Notes: generated by a model from the sequence alone, not told the origin. A DNA stretch of 64,000 nucleotides from Lachnospiraceae bacterium (GCA_017439675.1 JAFSIQ010000010.1:124001-188000); one strand, 5' to 3'; counted from the stretch's first letter, positions 24,003 through 33,108 are shown. Numbers and translations are program-made.

Positions 24003-26174
24003 ATGGAATACAATCGAAAAGAAAGAATTAGAAAAAAGACAATTAAATATTTTGTTATTTTGTTGATTGGTATATTGCTAGTTCCAGCGATGGGAATGAA
24101 AGCGGAAGCTGCAACTACTTGCAAATCGTTGATTTCATATCCAGGAACTACAACTGCACAGGTGAATTTCCGAAAGAAAGCAGGAACGAACTATAAGAGT
24201 TATGGAATGTTGCAGAAAAATCAGTCCGTTACGATTCTTGGCTGGTGTACCAATAAGAATGTAAAATGGTACAAGTGTAAGGCAAAGATTAACGGTAAGA
24301 ATAAAACCGGTTATATCAGTTCTGCATACGTTCAGATGAAGTCCAATGTGGCAGCGTATGTAAATGACAAGGTTACTTCAACTTTGAATGTGCGAAAGAA
24401 AGCGAAGACTTCAGCGAAGGTACTAATCAGAGTTCCCAAGGGAACCGTTGTTACCATTCGCGGAGTTGTTAAGAAATCTAGTAAGTATTGGTACAAGGTT
24501 AAGGTTACATATAACAAGAAGACGAAAACTGGATATGTGTTGAGTACATATATTACGACTGGGGTGAATGCACCTGACAATACGGCTACCCCGGGTACGG
24601 ATACAACAGTGAGCGGTTATGTGAACGATAAGGTGACTAGTACCTTGAATGTGCGTAACGCAGCTTCTACACAGAGTCCGATTTTAATTTCTATCCCAAC
24701 CAAAACAGTAGTATCTGTTTTGGGAACCAGTGGGGATTGGTATAAGATTAAGGTTACCTACAATGGAAAGACAGTAACCGGCTATGCGTATAAAACCTAT
24801 ATTACCTTAATAACAGAATCCGGCGGTACAGACTCCGGAAATGATACAACAGGTGATAATACAGTGACAGATCAGTCCTTTGAAGTATTGTTGGCGAATT
24901 TTCCAGAAAGCTATAAGGCTAGCTTGCGATCTTTGCATGCTACTTATCCAAATTGGAGATTTGTTGCAGTAGATACTGGCTTGGATTGGGCGACCGTAAT
25001 TCAGAATGAGAGTGTTGTGGGAAGAAATGTAATTCAAAGTAATTATCCGAGAGGTACAGCCTCTTTGGCGCCATTTTCTTATCTGTCTACTGAGTCCGGT
25101 GCGTACAACTGGGGAACTGATAAGTATGTGGTGAAGGATGGCGTTAACTGGTATAGTGCAAATTCCCAGGTGGTTGCATATTACATGGACCCGCGTAATT
25201 TCTTGAACAGTACAGATATATTCCAGTTTGAAGCATTGGCGTATGACGATTCACAAAATGCAACAGTGGTGCAGAACATTTTGAACAACACTTTTATGAG
25301 TGGTGATTATAATGTGTATGATTCTGCAGACAAGAAAAATGTGACAGGTTCTTATAGACAGGCGTTTATGGATGCGGGAAAGACTGCAGTTGCAAACCCA
25401 TATTTCCTTGCGACCAGAGTAAAGCAGGAAGTAGGTTCAAATGGTTCAAATGCTACGAGTGGTACTTATGCTGGTTATGAAGGTATTTATAACTTCTATA
25501 ACATCGGTGCATTTGACGGTACAGATGCTGTGGCAAAGGGCTTACAGTGGGCAAAAGGTGGTGCGTCTAATGCAACAACCTATGGACGTCCTTGGACAAA
25601 TCCATATAAGTCCATTGTGGGCGGTGCACAATATATTGCAAAGAATTATATCAATCAGGGTCAGAATACATTGTATTTCCAGAAGTTTAATGTGAAGCCA
25701 CTTGACCCGTCAGATTTATATTTACATCAGTATATGACTAATGTGCAGGCACCATACTCAGAGGGCAGAACAACAAGAAATGCATATAACACAATGGGAA
25801 TTTTAAGTGATGCAATGGTATTTTATATTCCGGTATATAGTAATATGCCAGCTACTGCTTGTCAGTTGCCAGCGGCTACCGGTAATCCAAATCCTTATTT
25901 GAAGAGTATCAAATTATATAATGGAGAAACAGAAATTACCGGTTTAACTCCGACCTTTGCGTACAACCAGTTTGAATACACAGTTGTAGTACCAGCGAAT
26001 GTGGCGACTGTATCAGTGAAGGCTACTGCAGTAAGTGGATATGCATCTGTTACAGGAACTGGTAATGTGACATTGAAGGCAGCAGGGAAGACTACAACCA
26101 TTAAGGTTGTTGGCACAGCACAAAATGGTACAACCCAGACCTATACCATCAAGGTAACTCGTAATACACAGTAA
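24003..26174 (+). CDS. Secreted N-acetylglucosaminidase with three SH3b domains and a cadherin-like domain
   Basis: A 723-residue exported wall hydrolase. Signal peptide (about 12-36, ending KAEAA). Three bacterial SH3 domains follow (about 45-110, 115-182 and 198-270; the recurring core is VNDKVTSTLNVR). Then comes a LytD-like endo-beta-N-acetylglucosaminidase domain (about 285-620), with YMDPRNFLNSTDIFQFEAL, the VKQEVGSNGS segment holding the likely catalytic Glu, and NFYNIGAFDG. A cadherin-like beta-sandwich domain ends the protein (about 635-722). The ATG at 24003 follows AAAAGGAG; the frame extends upstream but the region before it is AT-rich leader. It is followed 26 bases later by the cohesin-like gene, with no terminator between. 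Confidence 0.85.
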   Translation: MEYNRKERIRKKTIKYFVILLIGILLVPAMGMKAEAATTCKSLISYPGTTTAQVNFRKKAGTNYKSYGMLQKNQSVTILGWCTNKNVKWYKCKAKINGKNKTGYISSAYVQMKSNVAAYVNDKVTSTLNVRKKAKTSAKVLIRVPKGTVVTIRGVVKKSSKYWYKVKVTYNKKTKTGYVLSTYITTGVNAPDNTATPGTDTTVSGYVNDKVTSTLNVRNAASTQSPILISIPTKTVVSVLGTSGDWYKIKVTYNGKTVTGYAYKTYITLITESGGTDSGNDTTGDNTVTDQSFEVLLANFPESYKASLRSLHATYPNWRFVAVDTGLDWATVIQNESVVGRNVIQSNYPRGTASLAPFSYLSTESGAYNWGTDKYVVKDGVNWYSANSQVVAYYMDPRNFLNSTDIFQFEALAYDDSQNATVVQNILNNTFMSGDYNVYDSADKKNVTGSYRQAFMDAGKTAVANPYFLATRVKQEVGSNGSNATSGTYAGYEGIYNFYNIGAFDGTDAVAKGLQWAKGGASNATTYGRPWTNPYKSIVGGAQYIAKNYINQGQNTLYFQKFNVKPLDPSDLYLHQYMTNVQAPYSEGRTTRNAYNTMGILSDAMVFYIPVYSNMPATACQLPAATGNPNPYLKSIKLYNGETEITGLTPTFAYNQFEYTVVVPANVATVSVKATAVSGYASVTGTGNVTLKAAGKTTTIKVVGTAQNGTTQTYTIKVTRNTQ

Positions 26175-26200
26175 TGTAAGTAAGAAAGGAAAAGCGATAT

Positions 26201-27208
26201 ATGAAGAAGAAAATAGCAATTATATTAGCAGTAGTATTGGTCTTTGGCCTTTCAGTTTTTGGAATCGTATTTCAGGATGAGGTGTATGCCAAGTCTGCAG
26301 AAATGCAACTAGAGATACCGGAATCTATTAAGAAGGAACAAGAGTTTACGGTAACGGTAGTGTTAGAAAGTGATGTGCAATTATATTCTATCGATGCATA
26401 TTTATCGTATAATCCAAAGTTGTTGGAGTTTGTTCCAGACAATAGCTGTGTGACTGGAGCCGATGGTGTTTTGGAATTGAAGGATGTTTTTGAGGAAGAG
26501 ACTAAGAGAGCAACCTATGATATTACATTTAAAGCATTGGAAGTTGGTGAGGCAGAAGTTGCGTTGACGGATGTGTATTTGATTGACTATGCGGATTTGG
26601 ATTATATTACAGTGACACCGTCTGCTAAGAGGTTTGATATTGGTATTAACAAGATGGTTGCAGAGGATGCCAGACTTTCAGAGTTGATCGTGGCACCGGG
26701 TTCATTTACACAGGAGTTTTCACCCAATGTGTTAGAGTATGAAATGCATGTGGGATTAGATGTGACTACAGTTGGTGTCAGTGCCATTCCAATGGACGAA
26801 AGCAGTGTGGTTGCATTGGATATGCCAGACAAGCTTCAGCTTGGTGAAAACATAATTAAAGTGACTGTAACAGCATTGTCTGGTAATGTGAATGAGTATA
26901 TTGTTACCGTAATCCGCGAAGAAATTGTGGAGTCACCGGACGCATTGTCCGTTGATGATAATTCTACTCAAGAAAATAGTGAAACAGAAGGTACATCAGA
27001 GGAGGCAGTAGAAAGTACATCAGAAGAAGTTAGCAAACCTACCACGGAGGAGACATCTGGAAACACGGTGGAATCTACGACAGGAGAAACTACGGAAACT
27101 ACAACAGATGAGGCAGTGGAATCTACAACGGAGAGTACTACAGAATCTACAACAGAGAAAGCTACAGAAAATACAGTAGATAAGGCAATACAAGACACAG
27201 CAGAGTAA
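26201..27208 (+). CDS. Secreted protein with cohesin-like and cadherin-like domains and a Ser/Thr/Glu-rich tail
   Basis: A 335-residue exported protein. After a signal peptide (about 1-30, YAKSA) comes a cohesin-type beta-sandwich (about 33-150; SIDAYLSYNPKLLEFVP, YDITFKALEVGEAEVALTDV). A cadherin-like beta-sandwich follows (about 158-242; LSELIVAPGSFTQEFSPNVLEYEMHV). The low-complexity tail (about 250-335) is made of near-repeats of ESTTE/TTEET, typical of a wall-spanning spacer. No LPXTG motif or dockerin partner is visible. It is cotranscribed with the glucosaminidase, and the two share the cadherin-like module, so they may act together at the cell surface. Confidence 0.72.
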   Translation: MKKKIAIILAVVLVFGLSVFGIVFQDEVYAKSAEMQLEIPESIKKEQEFTVTVVLESDVQLYSIDAYLSYNPKLLEFVPDNSCVTGADGVLELKDVFEEETKRATYDITFKALEVGEAEVALTDVYLIDYADLDYITVTPSAKRFDIGINKMVAEDARLSELIVAPGSFTQEFSPNVLEYEMHVGLDVTTVGVSAIPMDESSVVALDMPDKLQLGENIIKVTVTALSGNVNEYIVTVIREEIVESPDALSVDDNSTQENSETEGTSEEAVESTSEEVSKPTTEETSGNTVESTTGETTETTTDEAVESTTESTTESTTEKATENTVDKAIQDTAE

Positions 27209-27287
27209 TGAAAGGAAATACAGAAGAGATCTGAAAGAAACAAAAGAATCAGAAGATACAAAAGAAGGTAAGGTACAAGAGATAAAA

Positions 27288-27358
27288 GGAACTTGTCATT
27301 GTGATATGCCCCTTGTCTACTTAAGGGGAATCATATCATTGGCAAGTTCCTTTCTTTT
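27288..27358. terminator. Bidirectional terminator between the cohesin-like gene and hslO
   Basis: A long hairpin: perfect AAAGGAACTTG / CAAGTTCCTTT, then GATATG / CATATC and a CCCCTT / AAGGGG apex, followed by TTTCTTTT on the plus strand. The convergent hslO gene ends 71 bases on, so it can serve both sides. Confidence 0.85.
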
Positions 27359-27428
27359 ATAGCTTTATTTTCTTAGGTTCTTTTTATGGAATGTTTTATA
27401 CTGTTACGCTGTATAATTCGTTCTGGTG

Positions 27429-28304
27429 TTATGCATTCGAAAGCATTGTTTGTAAATCAGAGATTTCAAATATATATTTTTTGTTGCAGAAGTGACAACC
27501 AACCTCAATTGGTTTATCATCTGCTATCATATCTTCAATCTCAGCTCTACCCACGCTCATAACGGCATTGTAAACTCTCTCTCTCGAACAATCACAATAG
27601 TATTCTGGTGTAAGAGAATCACTGAGTGTAATGTCATATCCCTCAAAGAGCTTGTTCATCATGTCCTCCGGTGTCATTCCGCTATCCATAAGCGTTGTGA
27701 TAGAAGAAAAGTCTTTTAATCGGGTTTCTAAATCGGAAATCAGCTCTTCCTCAGCAAATGGCATGAGTTGGATGATAAATCCGCCAGCATGCTTTACGGT
27801 ATTATCCTTTTCCATCAGAACACCAAGCGCTACAGAAGTAGGAATCTGTTCGCTAGTAGCAAAGTAATAGGTCAAATCCTCGGCGATTTCGCCGGTGGTC
27901 AAATTGGATTGTCCCACATAAGGTTCTTTTAAACCAATATCTTTAATAACACTCAGAACTCCAAGGTCCAAGGCTTTGCCTACGTCTAACTTTCCTTGCG
28001 GACTAGGTGGAAGCATTACTTGTGGGTTGTTGGCATATCCCTTTACCTGAGCTTTTGCATTGGAAGTTACGGTCAATCCGTTGATTGGACCGGAACATTG
28101 GATTTGTAAGGTTAGTACATCGGTATCATTTTTACACATGCTGCCCATCATAGCACCGGCAGTTAGAAGTCGACCTAGTGCCGCAGTGGCAACGGGACTA
28201 GTATTGTGGGTCCCACGGGCTGTTTCAACTAATTCTTTGGAATAAGAGGCAAAAAAGCGAACCTGCTTGTTGGCAGCCATGCCTCGGATAATAATATCTT
28301 TCAT
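27429..28304 (-). CDS. hslO: Redox-regulated chaperone Hsp33
   Basis: A 291-residue cytoplasmic holdase activated by oxidation. The N-terminal domain has the family blocks RGTHNTSPVATAALGRLLTAG, QIQCSGPINGLTV and YVGQSNLTTGEIAEDLTYYFATSEQ. The C-terminal zinc site is complete: Cys237-x-Cys239 and Cys270-x-x-Cys273 (CDC and CHFC). Its start overlaps the stop of the upstream methyltransferase gene in ATGA, so the two are one operon reading leftwards to the shared terminator. Confidence 0.95.
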   Translation of the reverse strand: MKDIIIRGMAANKQVRFFASYSKELVETARGTHNTSPVATAALGRLLTAGAMMGSMCKNDTDVLTLQIQCSGPINGLTVTSNAKAQVKGYANNPQVMLPPSPQGKLDVGKALDLGVLSVIKDIGLKEPYVGQSNLTTGEIAEDLTYYFATSEQIPTSVALGVLMEKDNTVKHAGGFIIQLMPFAEEELISDLETRLKDFSSITTLMDSGMTPEDMMNKLFEGYDITLSDSLTPEYYCDCSRERVYNAVMSVGRAEIEDMIADDKPIEVGCHFCNKKYIFEISDLQTMLSNA

Positions 28305-29059
28305 AGTATGTCTCCATTTCTTGCAATAATATAAATGCGCTTACTGGTAGCTGTTGGCGGATTGGATGTGAATGCATCATACGCCGTAACATATTCTAAA
28401 CCAGTAACATTTAGTAAGTCAATTATTTCTTCTAATTCGTATCCTCGCTGATGGTGCACCTCGTTAAATTTTTCATACAGATTGGATTGTGATTGCTTTA
28501 CAAATAGGGTTAAGTCATATTGGTTCACATTGTCTTCTTCAAAAAATGAATTTTCCCATATGTAGCTACAATCCTCCTGATGGTCACAAAAAATCTGGTC
28601 ACCTAAGATATTTTGATAGAAATGAATGGTTTTCAAATCAAAAATAAAGATGCCATTTTCTTTTAAATGATTGCGTACTCCTTGGAATGTGTAGGCAATT
28701 TCCTCTTCGGAAAGAAGGTAATTGAGGCTGTCGCATACACAGTAAATGCCGTCATAATAGTTAGGTAAATCCAATTCGCACATGTCCTGCAAGATGAGCT
28801 GAATGTGATGATTCGCTGTCAATTTTTCGGAGGCAAGACTCAACATATCTTCAGAATTGTCAACTCCGGTGATACAATACCCCTGCGCTTCTAAGAGCAG
28901 GGCGAGAGTAGCGGTTCCGCAACCTAATTCCACCAGATTGCCAGAAGGAATGTTGTATTGCTGAAAGAGCTCTTTGAGATATTGGGCCCATTCCTGATAA
29001 GGGATGTTATTCATGAATTTATCGTATACGTAGGCAAATGTGTGATAATTGGTTGACAT
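28301..29059 (-). CDS. Class I SAM-dependent methyltransferase
   Basis: A 252-residue Rossmann-fold methyltransferase. Motif I is VELGCGTATLALLLEAQG (about 43-60), followed by the acidic GVDNSEDML at the end of strand two and LILQDMCELDLP at motif II. The substrate is not evident; relatives are small-molecule methyltransferases. The ATG at 29059 follows AAGGAAGG and gives MSTNYHTFAYVYDKFM, the usual family start (YDxFM). The frame extends 23 codons upstream without support. The gene is translationally coupled to hslO. Confidence 0.88.
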   Translation of the reverse strand: MSTNYHTFAYVYDKFMNNIPYQEWAQYLKELFQQYNIPSGNLVELGCGTATLALLLEAQGYCITGVDNSEDMLSLASEKLTANHHIQLILQDMCELDLPNYYDGIYCVCDSLNYLLSEEEIAYTFQGVRNHLKENGIFIFDLKTIHFYQNILGDQIFCDHQEDCSYIWENSFFEEDNVNQYDLTLFVKQSQSNLYEKFNEVHHQRGYELEEIIDLLNVTGLEYVTAYDAFTSNPPTATSKRIYIIARNGDIL

Positions 29060-29136
29060 AATGTGCACCTTCCTTTGTAATCCATATTTGTAAATTCTGT
29101 TTGGATAAATATTTTGGTTAGCTGTCATATATAAGA

Positions 29137-29168
29137 AAACCGTAATAGTGTAATCACTATTACGGTTT
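29137..29168 (-). terminator. Terminator of the acidic membrane protein gene
   Basis: Perfect 14-base stem AAACCGTAATAGTG / CACTATTACGGTTT with a four-base loop. On the minus strand a T-rich tail (TTTTCTTAT) follows. It lies between the gene ending at 29197 and the methyltransferase gene. Confidence 0.8.
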
Positions 29169-29196
29169 AGCGGTTGTTATGGAATCGAGTAAGTGA

Positions 29197-29823
29197 TTAG
29201 AAATCCAATCTATCCTGGGATTCTAACACATCGGGCTCCTCATATATGTCAGATAATCCTTCATTCTCATAGCCTTCGACTTCTTCTGTGGTGGCAGAGG
29301 TTTTATCTTTTTCCTCTGTGTTATTCTTTGCACCGAAAGTGATGGTCGGAATAACAGTGTCAGCAAAAATTTCCTTCATATCATCTACCGGTTTGTCTGA
29401 CACAACAGTAGTTTCCTCGGCATCCGCTGTATCCTCTTCATTGGACTCTGTGTCCTCTGTATCACATGTTGTGTTGTCATCATCGGATGCATTGTCGTCA
29501 TCCTGAGTTGCCTTGTCTGTTGAAGCTACAGTGCTGTCCTTTGCATTGATGGTGATAGAGGTGTACTCTCGGCTCTTCTTGGCATCGTCAGAAAAAACAT
29601 CATCCTCAAAGTCATCCTCAAAATCATCATCAAAGCAGAAATCGTCCTCGTCTGCTAATTTATCTGATACTTTGCTACGTAGATTGGATAAAGTATCTTT
29701 AGATTTCTTATAAATGGAACTTTCCTTAATCTTGTCACGATATACATAACAAATTCCGCCGATTGCTGCAACAGTAGTAGTAAAGGCAATGAATTTGCCT
29801 AGTGTTGATTTTCGCTTAGCCAT
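29197..29823 (-). CDS. Acidic low-complexity protein with one membrane helix
   Basis: A 208-residue protein I do not recognise as a family. A short basic N-terminus and one membrane helix (about 10-28) are followed by a basic stretch (about 29-56). A long, very acidic, probably disordered region follows (about 57-208; FDDDFEDDFEDDVF, then Asp/Glu/Thr/Ser repeats). The architecture resembles YtxH-like membrane-anchored proteins at the N-terminus only. AAGGAGAG lies before the ATG, and the gene has its own terminator, so it is expressed alone. Confidence 0.65.
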   Translation of the reverse strand: MAKRKSTLGKFIAFTTTVAAIGGICYVYRDKIKESSIYKKSKDTLSNLRSKVSDKLADEDDFCFDDDFEDDFEDDVFSDDAKKSREYTSITINAKDSTVASTDKATQDDDNASDDDNTTCDTEDTESNEEDTADAEETTVVSDKPVDDMKEIFADTVIPTITFGAKNNTEEKDKTSATTEEVEGYENEGLSDIYEEPDVLESQDRLDF

Positions 29824-30053
29824 AAATATTATCTCTCCTTATGAAATATAATAGAACAACAGTTAGTTTCATTTTAATACGGTAATGTGGAAAATGCAAT
29901 TTATTTTTCTTTCTAATTTATTATTATGCAAATATACAATATTGTTTATACAAAAATATTAAAATAAAGAGATTTTTGGCAAAGAAATGTGGAGATTGTA
30001 CAAACTACACAATGGAAATTTGTCAATTTAACTGAAAACCAATTAAAAACTTG
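29824..30053. other. Divergent intergenic region
   Basis: Very AT-rich sequence between two divergent genes. It holds the leftward leader with its ribosome site and, on the right, the promoter listed at 30054. No gene or repeat is visible. Confidence 0.5.
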
Positions 30054-30082
30054 TTGTAAATGCATTTTAGTTGTGATATTAT
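30054..30082 (+). promoter_or_regulatory. Promoter of the 704-residue protein gene
   Basis: TTGTAA (30054-30059), 17-base spacer ending in an extended TG motif, TATTAT (30077-30082), 62 bases before the ATG. Confidence 0.6.
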
Positions 30083-30094
30083 GTAAATAATTAG

Positions 30095-30114
30095 GTGAAA
30101 TTTATCGATTTCAC
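30095..30114 (+). other. Inverted repeat in the leader of the 704-residue protein gene
   Basis: GTGAAAT and ATTTCAC separated by six bases, just downstream of the -10 box and about 30 bases before the start codon. It could be an operator or a short leader hairpin. Confidence 0.4.
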
Positions 30115-30143
30115 ACAAATGCAAGAGGTAAGGAGGAGTTACA

Positions 30144-32258
30144 ATGCAGAATTTGCCAGCAAATGTTACACGTAGTAACGACACGAATATAATTTCTATT
30201 GCAGCATCTTCGAACAAGGGAATGTTGATTCGTTTCTTGAATGAGCAGGTTGAGGAAGGTTTCTATGCGTTAGTTATCGATTATTTAAAGGATCATAATT
30301 TTGACTTATCCACGATGCTTGTAGATGACGATGTAAAAGCTCAGTGCACTAAGTTATATGAGCTAGGCGAGTTTGTGGATGAGAATATTAAGAAACAGGG
30401 AAAGTACGATATTGAAGAGTGGATTGAGCCATTATTCAAATTTGTATATGGTGATATCGACCCTACAGATACAGATGCCATTATCAACACTACAGGTATT
30501 TATCGTTATAGCATATGGTTGATTTACTTGTATCAGTTAGATCATTTTGGAGAGGCAATGCGCTTAATCGGAGAGCGAGTGGCACCGCTTTTGATTAATA
30601 CATGTTATCAGATTGCGGATGCAGATGACAGACCGGCTACTTATGATAAGGCTGTTATGGGTTATATGGACTTAATCAATGTAGTTATGGAGATGGATTT
30701 GTCGCCAAGTGAAGCAAATTCTGAGTCATATATGAACAACTTGGAAGTTCTTTACGATTATTTTGTGGAGGATACTCATGTAGGTAATGATTACAAGATT
30801 CAGTTTAGTATTGGAATGTTCAATTCCTTTATCCGTAAGCAGGACTACACGAAAGCATTTGAGTTTTATGGACTGAATGCAGAGTATATTCCAGTAGATA
30901 ATATGATGGTATACGAAAACTTCAAGGAATTAATCCGTAACTGTAACAGTACGCAGTATACCAATGTGCTGAGCAGAACCGTAATTTCTGCGATTTCGAA
31001 GCAAGATATTTACAATAAGAGAATTGATAGTTTGTTGGTAGAAGTTTCCGCATTTGTAAAGAAAGTATATCGTTACATAGAAGATGAACCAACTATGAAG
31101 CGTAATCTGCAAATTCTAGGTACAGGTGCTTCTTTGTCGGATAAAACCAATGTATTTGAAGGCTTGTATGAATATAATCTTGTATTCCATGAGTGCGGAA
31201 TTAAGCAACTGGTAAATCAGGATTTATCAACTCGTTCTTGGGAAGAGAAATATGAGATTTTAGAAATGTTATATACAACCTTGAATGTTGTATTTGATGG
31301 TTATAACGTATATGAAATTTCGAACCGAATTGAGCATCAATATGTAGAACTCACTTGGATTGGTAACTATGTGAATGCAAATCCGTCTATGCTTAAATTG
31401 TTCTTTAGTGTAAAGGAGAAGATTAAAGCATTTAAGGTTCGTAAGAACACGATCATTGAAAAGAGCAAAACAAATTACGAGATTAAGCAGTTGCTAGAGG
31501 ATCGACAGAAACATCTTGTGTTCTTGGCAGCAGATGATATGATTCGTCATGGATTGAACGACAAGGATTCTCGTATTTTGCATGACACTTATAATATTGA
31601 CCGTGCTAGAAAATTGTTCCAGGATACTTACGCAAAGGTTAATTTGCCTTCTAAGTATGAATCTGGTAAGCAGGAAGCTCCAACAGCAACACCGAAGTTT
31701 AGTTTTGGTAAGGTGGTTGCCAATGCAGCAGCTGGCAATAGCAATCCGGAGTTGAATAAGATGTTTGCAAATCTTCAGATGGAGGAAATGCTTTGTAAGT
31801 CTGAGTGGTTGTGGAATCAGTATTTGGAAAAGGGAGCAGAACGTCAAACTGAGGAAGAGGGCACGTACAGTGTTGCATGCTTAATTAAGGTAGTAGAACT
31901 TTTGATTGTTCGTAAGAATAAAGCAGCGGCACCAGAGGCTTCACCAAACAAGAAGGTTATCATTACAAAGACTGGTAAGGTAATTGAATTATCGGATGAG
32001 TCAGATGATAAGCCAGTGAATAGTAAGACCAATGAACCTACAGTTATCGAACACATCAACACAATTGAAGAGTTTTTGAAAGATCGTCGAGAGGATAATG
32101 TTGCTTACGTTAAGTCCTACATCGAGGATTGGGTGGCAATGTTAATGCAGAATAAGTTTGATAAGGATTCTTTGTTATCACCATTTGATGCGGACGAGAT
32201 TCGTACTAAGACATTACAGACCATTAAGAAACTTAACATCGATATGGTATCATTATAA
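30144..32258 (+). CDS. Large cytoplasmic protein of unknown function (704 residues)
   Basis: I do not recognise a family. The protein is soluble, acidic and mostly helical, with no signal or membrane segment. It has helical-repeat-like stretches (YMDLINVVMEMDLSPSEA, FIRKQDYTKAFEFYGLN), which would suit a TPR/HEAT-type scaffold. A basic helical segment follows (about 430-465; KEKIKAFKVRKNTIIEKSKTNYEIKQLLEDRQKHL). A flexible linker (about 515-545) and a lysine-rich insert (about 595-630) separate a C-terminal helical part (about 640-704). The start is firm (AAGGAGGAG, 7 bases), it has a good promoter and its own terminator, so it is certainly expressed alone. Neighbours give no clue. Confidence 0.7.
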   Translation: MQNLPANVTRSNDTNIISIAASSNKGMLIRFLNEQVEEGFYALVIDYLKDHNFDLSTMLVDDDVKAQCTKLYELGEFVDENIKKQGKYDIEEWIEPLFKFVYGDIDPTDTDAIINTTGIYRYSIWLIYLYQLDHFGEAMRLIGERVAPLLINTCYQIADADDRPATYDKAVMGYMDLINVVMEMDLSPSEANSESYMNNLEVLYDYFVEDTHVGNDYKIQFSIGMFNSFIRKQDYTKAFEFYGLNAEYIPVDNMMVYENFKELIRNCNSTQYTNVLSRTVISAISKQDIYNKRIDSLLVEVSAFVKKVYRYIEDEPTMKRNLQILGTGASLSDKTNVFEGLYEYNLVFHECGIKQLVNQDLSTRSWEEKYEILEMLYTTLNVVFDGYNVYEISNRIEHQYVELTWIGNYVNANPSMLKLFFSVKEKIKAFKVRKNTIIEKSKTNYEIKQLLEDRQKHLVFLAADDMIRHGLNDKDSRILHDTYNIDRARKLFQDTYAKVNLPSKYESGKQEAPTATPKFSFGKVVANAAAGNSNPELNKMFANLQMEEMLCKSEWLWNQYLEKGAERQTEEEGTYSVACLIKVVELLIVRKNKAAAPEASPNKKVIITKTGKVIELSDESDDKPVNSKTNEPTVIEHINTIEEFLKDRREDNVAYVKSYIEDWVAMLMQNKFDKDSLLSPFDADEIRTKTLQTIKKLNIDMVSL

Positions 32259-32264
32259 GATCTT

Positions 32265-32298
32265 GGGGAACTATAATTATAGTTCCCCTTTCTTTTTT
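32265..32298 (+). terminator. Terminator after the 704-residue protein gene
   Basis: Perfect ten-base stem GGGGAACTAT / ATAGTTCCCC with a four-base loop, then TTTCTTTTTT. Confidence 0.9.
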
Positions 32299-32365
32299 GT
32301 CCAATGCATGGTAGAATGCATAAGGAAACCTTGGGTTTCAAGTTGTTGGAATGGAGATGTCGGTT

Positions 32366-32809
32366 ATGAAGAATAAGGGTTTGACAGTAATAGAAGTTAT
32401 GGTAGTGGTGGTTGTCATTTTGGCAATTGGAGCATTACTATTTCCGGTTATCGTGGGATATGTGAATAACTGTAAAATGCAGGCAGATATGGAAACCGCA
32501 AGTAAGATAGCCACTGCTATGACTAATGTATTATCTGAAAAGAAAATTAGTGAGAATGCAGTTTCCCATGCTACGCCGCAATTGGTATCTAATATGGATG
32601 GCAGTGATTTTAGAAAAGCTGTGTATGAAGAATTAGGTATAGAGGAGATAAAGGGCTACACGAAGAAGAATGTAGACGGTGAATTGTTAGGAGTGCCTGA
32701 ATTTTATTACACGTTAAATACAACAAAAGTACAGATAGAAATATACTATGGTGGTATCACAGAGGAGTATAAAATTTATCCTAAGGTGGGCAACAAGCTT
32801 GTAAAATAG
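32366..32809 (+). CDS. Type IV pilin-like (prepilin) protein
   Basis: A 147-residue protein with a class III prepilin signal: MKNKG then LTVIEVMVVVVVILAIGALL, where cleavage after Gly5 would leave Leu1 and the conserved Glu5. The hydrophobic alpha-1 helix (about 6-30) is followed by a small globular domain. Such pseudopilins form type IV pilus or competence-like filaments. No prepilin peptidase, ATPase or other pilin gene is in this window, so it is an orphan here. The ATG at 32366 has GGAG nine bases upstream; five codons earlier another ATG exists without a site. Confidence 0.8.
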   Translation: MKNKGLTVIEVMVVVVVILAIGALLFPVIVGYVNNCKMQADMETASKIATAMTNVLSEKKISENAVSHATPQLVSNMDGSDFRKAVYEELGIEEIKGYTKKNVDGELLGVPEFYYTLNTTKVQIEIYYGGITEEYKIYPKVGNKLVK

Positions 32810-32857
32810 TGCTTTTTTCAGTAATTAAAATTTTTTTGAAAAAAGTGAAAAATGTTG

Positions 32858-32886
32858 TTGACAAATATATTGGTTTTTGATATCAT
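32858..32886 (+). promoter_or_regulatory. Promoter of tRNA-Gly
   Basis: Consensus TTGACA (32858-32863), 17-base spacer, TATCAT (32881-32886), 21 bases before the tRNA. Confidence 0.8.
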
Positions 32887-32906
32887 ACTATTTGTCGTTA
32901 AGATAT

Positions 32907-32978
<72 letters not shown>

Positions 32979-32989
32979 CTATAACAAGA

Positions 32990-33024
32990 AAAAAAGTGAT
33001 ATTCGCAAGAATATCACTTTTTTT
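32990..33024 (+). terminator. Terminator of tRNA-Gly
   Basis: A nearly perfect stem AAAAAAGTGATATTC / GAATATCACTTTTTT with a GCAA tetraloop, ending in T-run, 12 bases after the tRNA. Confidence 0.9.
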
Positions 33025-33033
33025 GTTTAGAGT

Positions 33034-33108
33034 CGAATTAGGGCTCGAAGTTCGATCCTCTTCGTTTCAAACCCAATTAGGGTTGGAAGTTTGGTTGCCT
33101 TTGTTTCA
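33034..33108. repeat. Two degenerate 36-bp tandem units behind tRNA-Gly
   Basis: Units at 33034-33069 and 33073-33108 match at about 27 of 36 positions; both contain AATTAGGG, GAAGTT and GTTTCA. The first contains CGAAG-TTCGATCCT-CTTCG, which resembles a tRNA T-arm, so it could be a decayed tRNA-like duplication. Confidence 0.5.

Noticed and set aside
30023..30217. Minus-strand 64-residue frame overlapping the 704-residue protein start
   Set aside because: Covers the promoter and first codons of a firm gene; no ribosome site.
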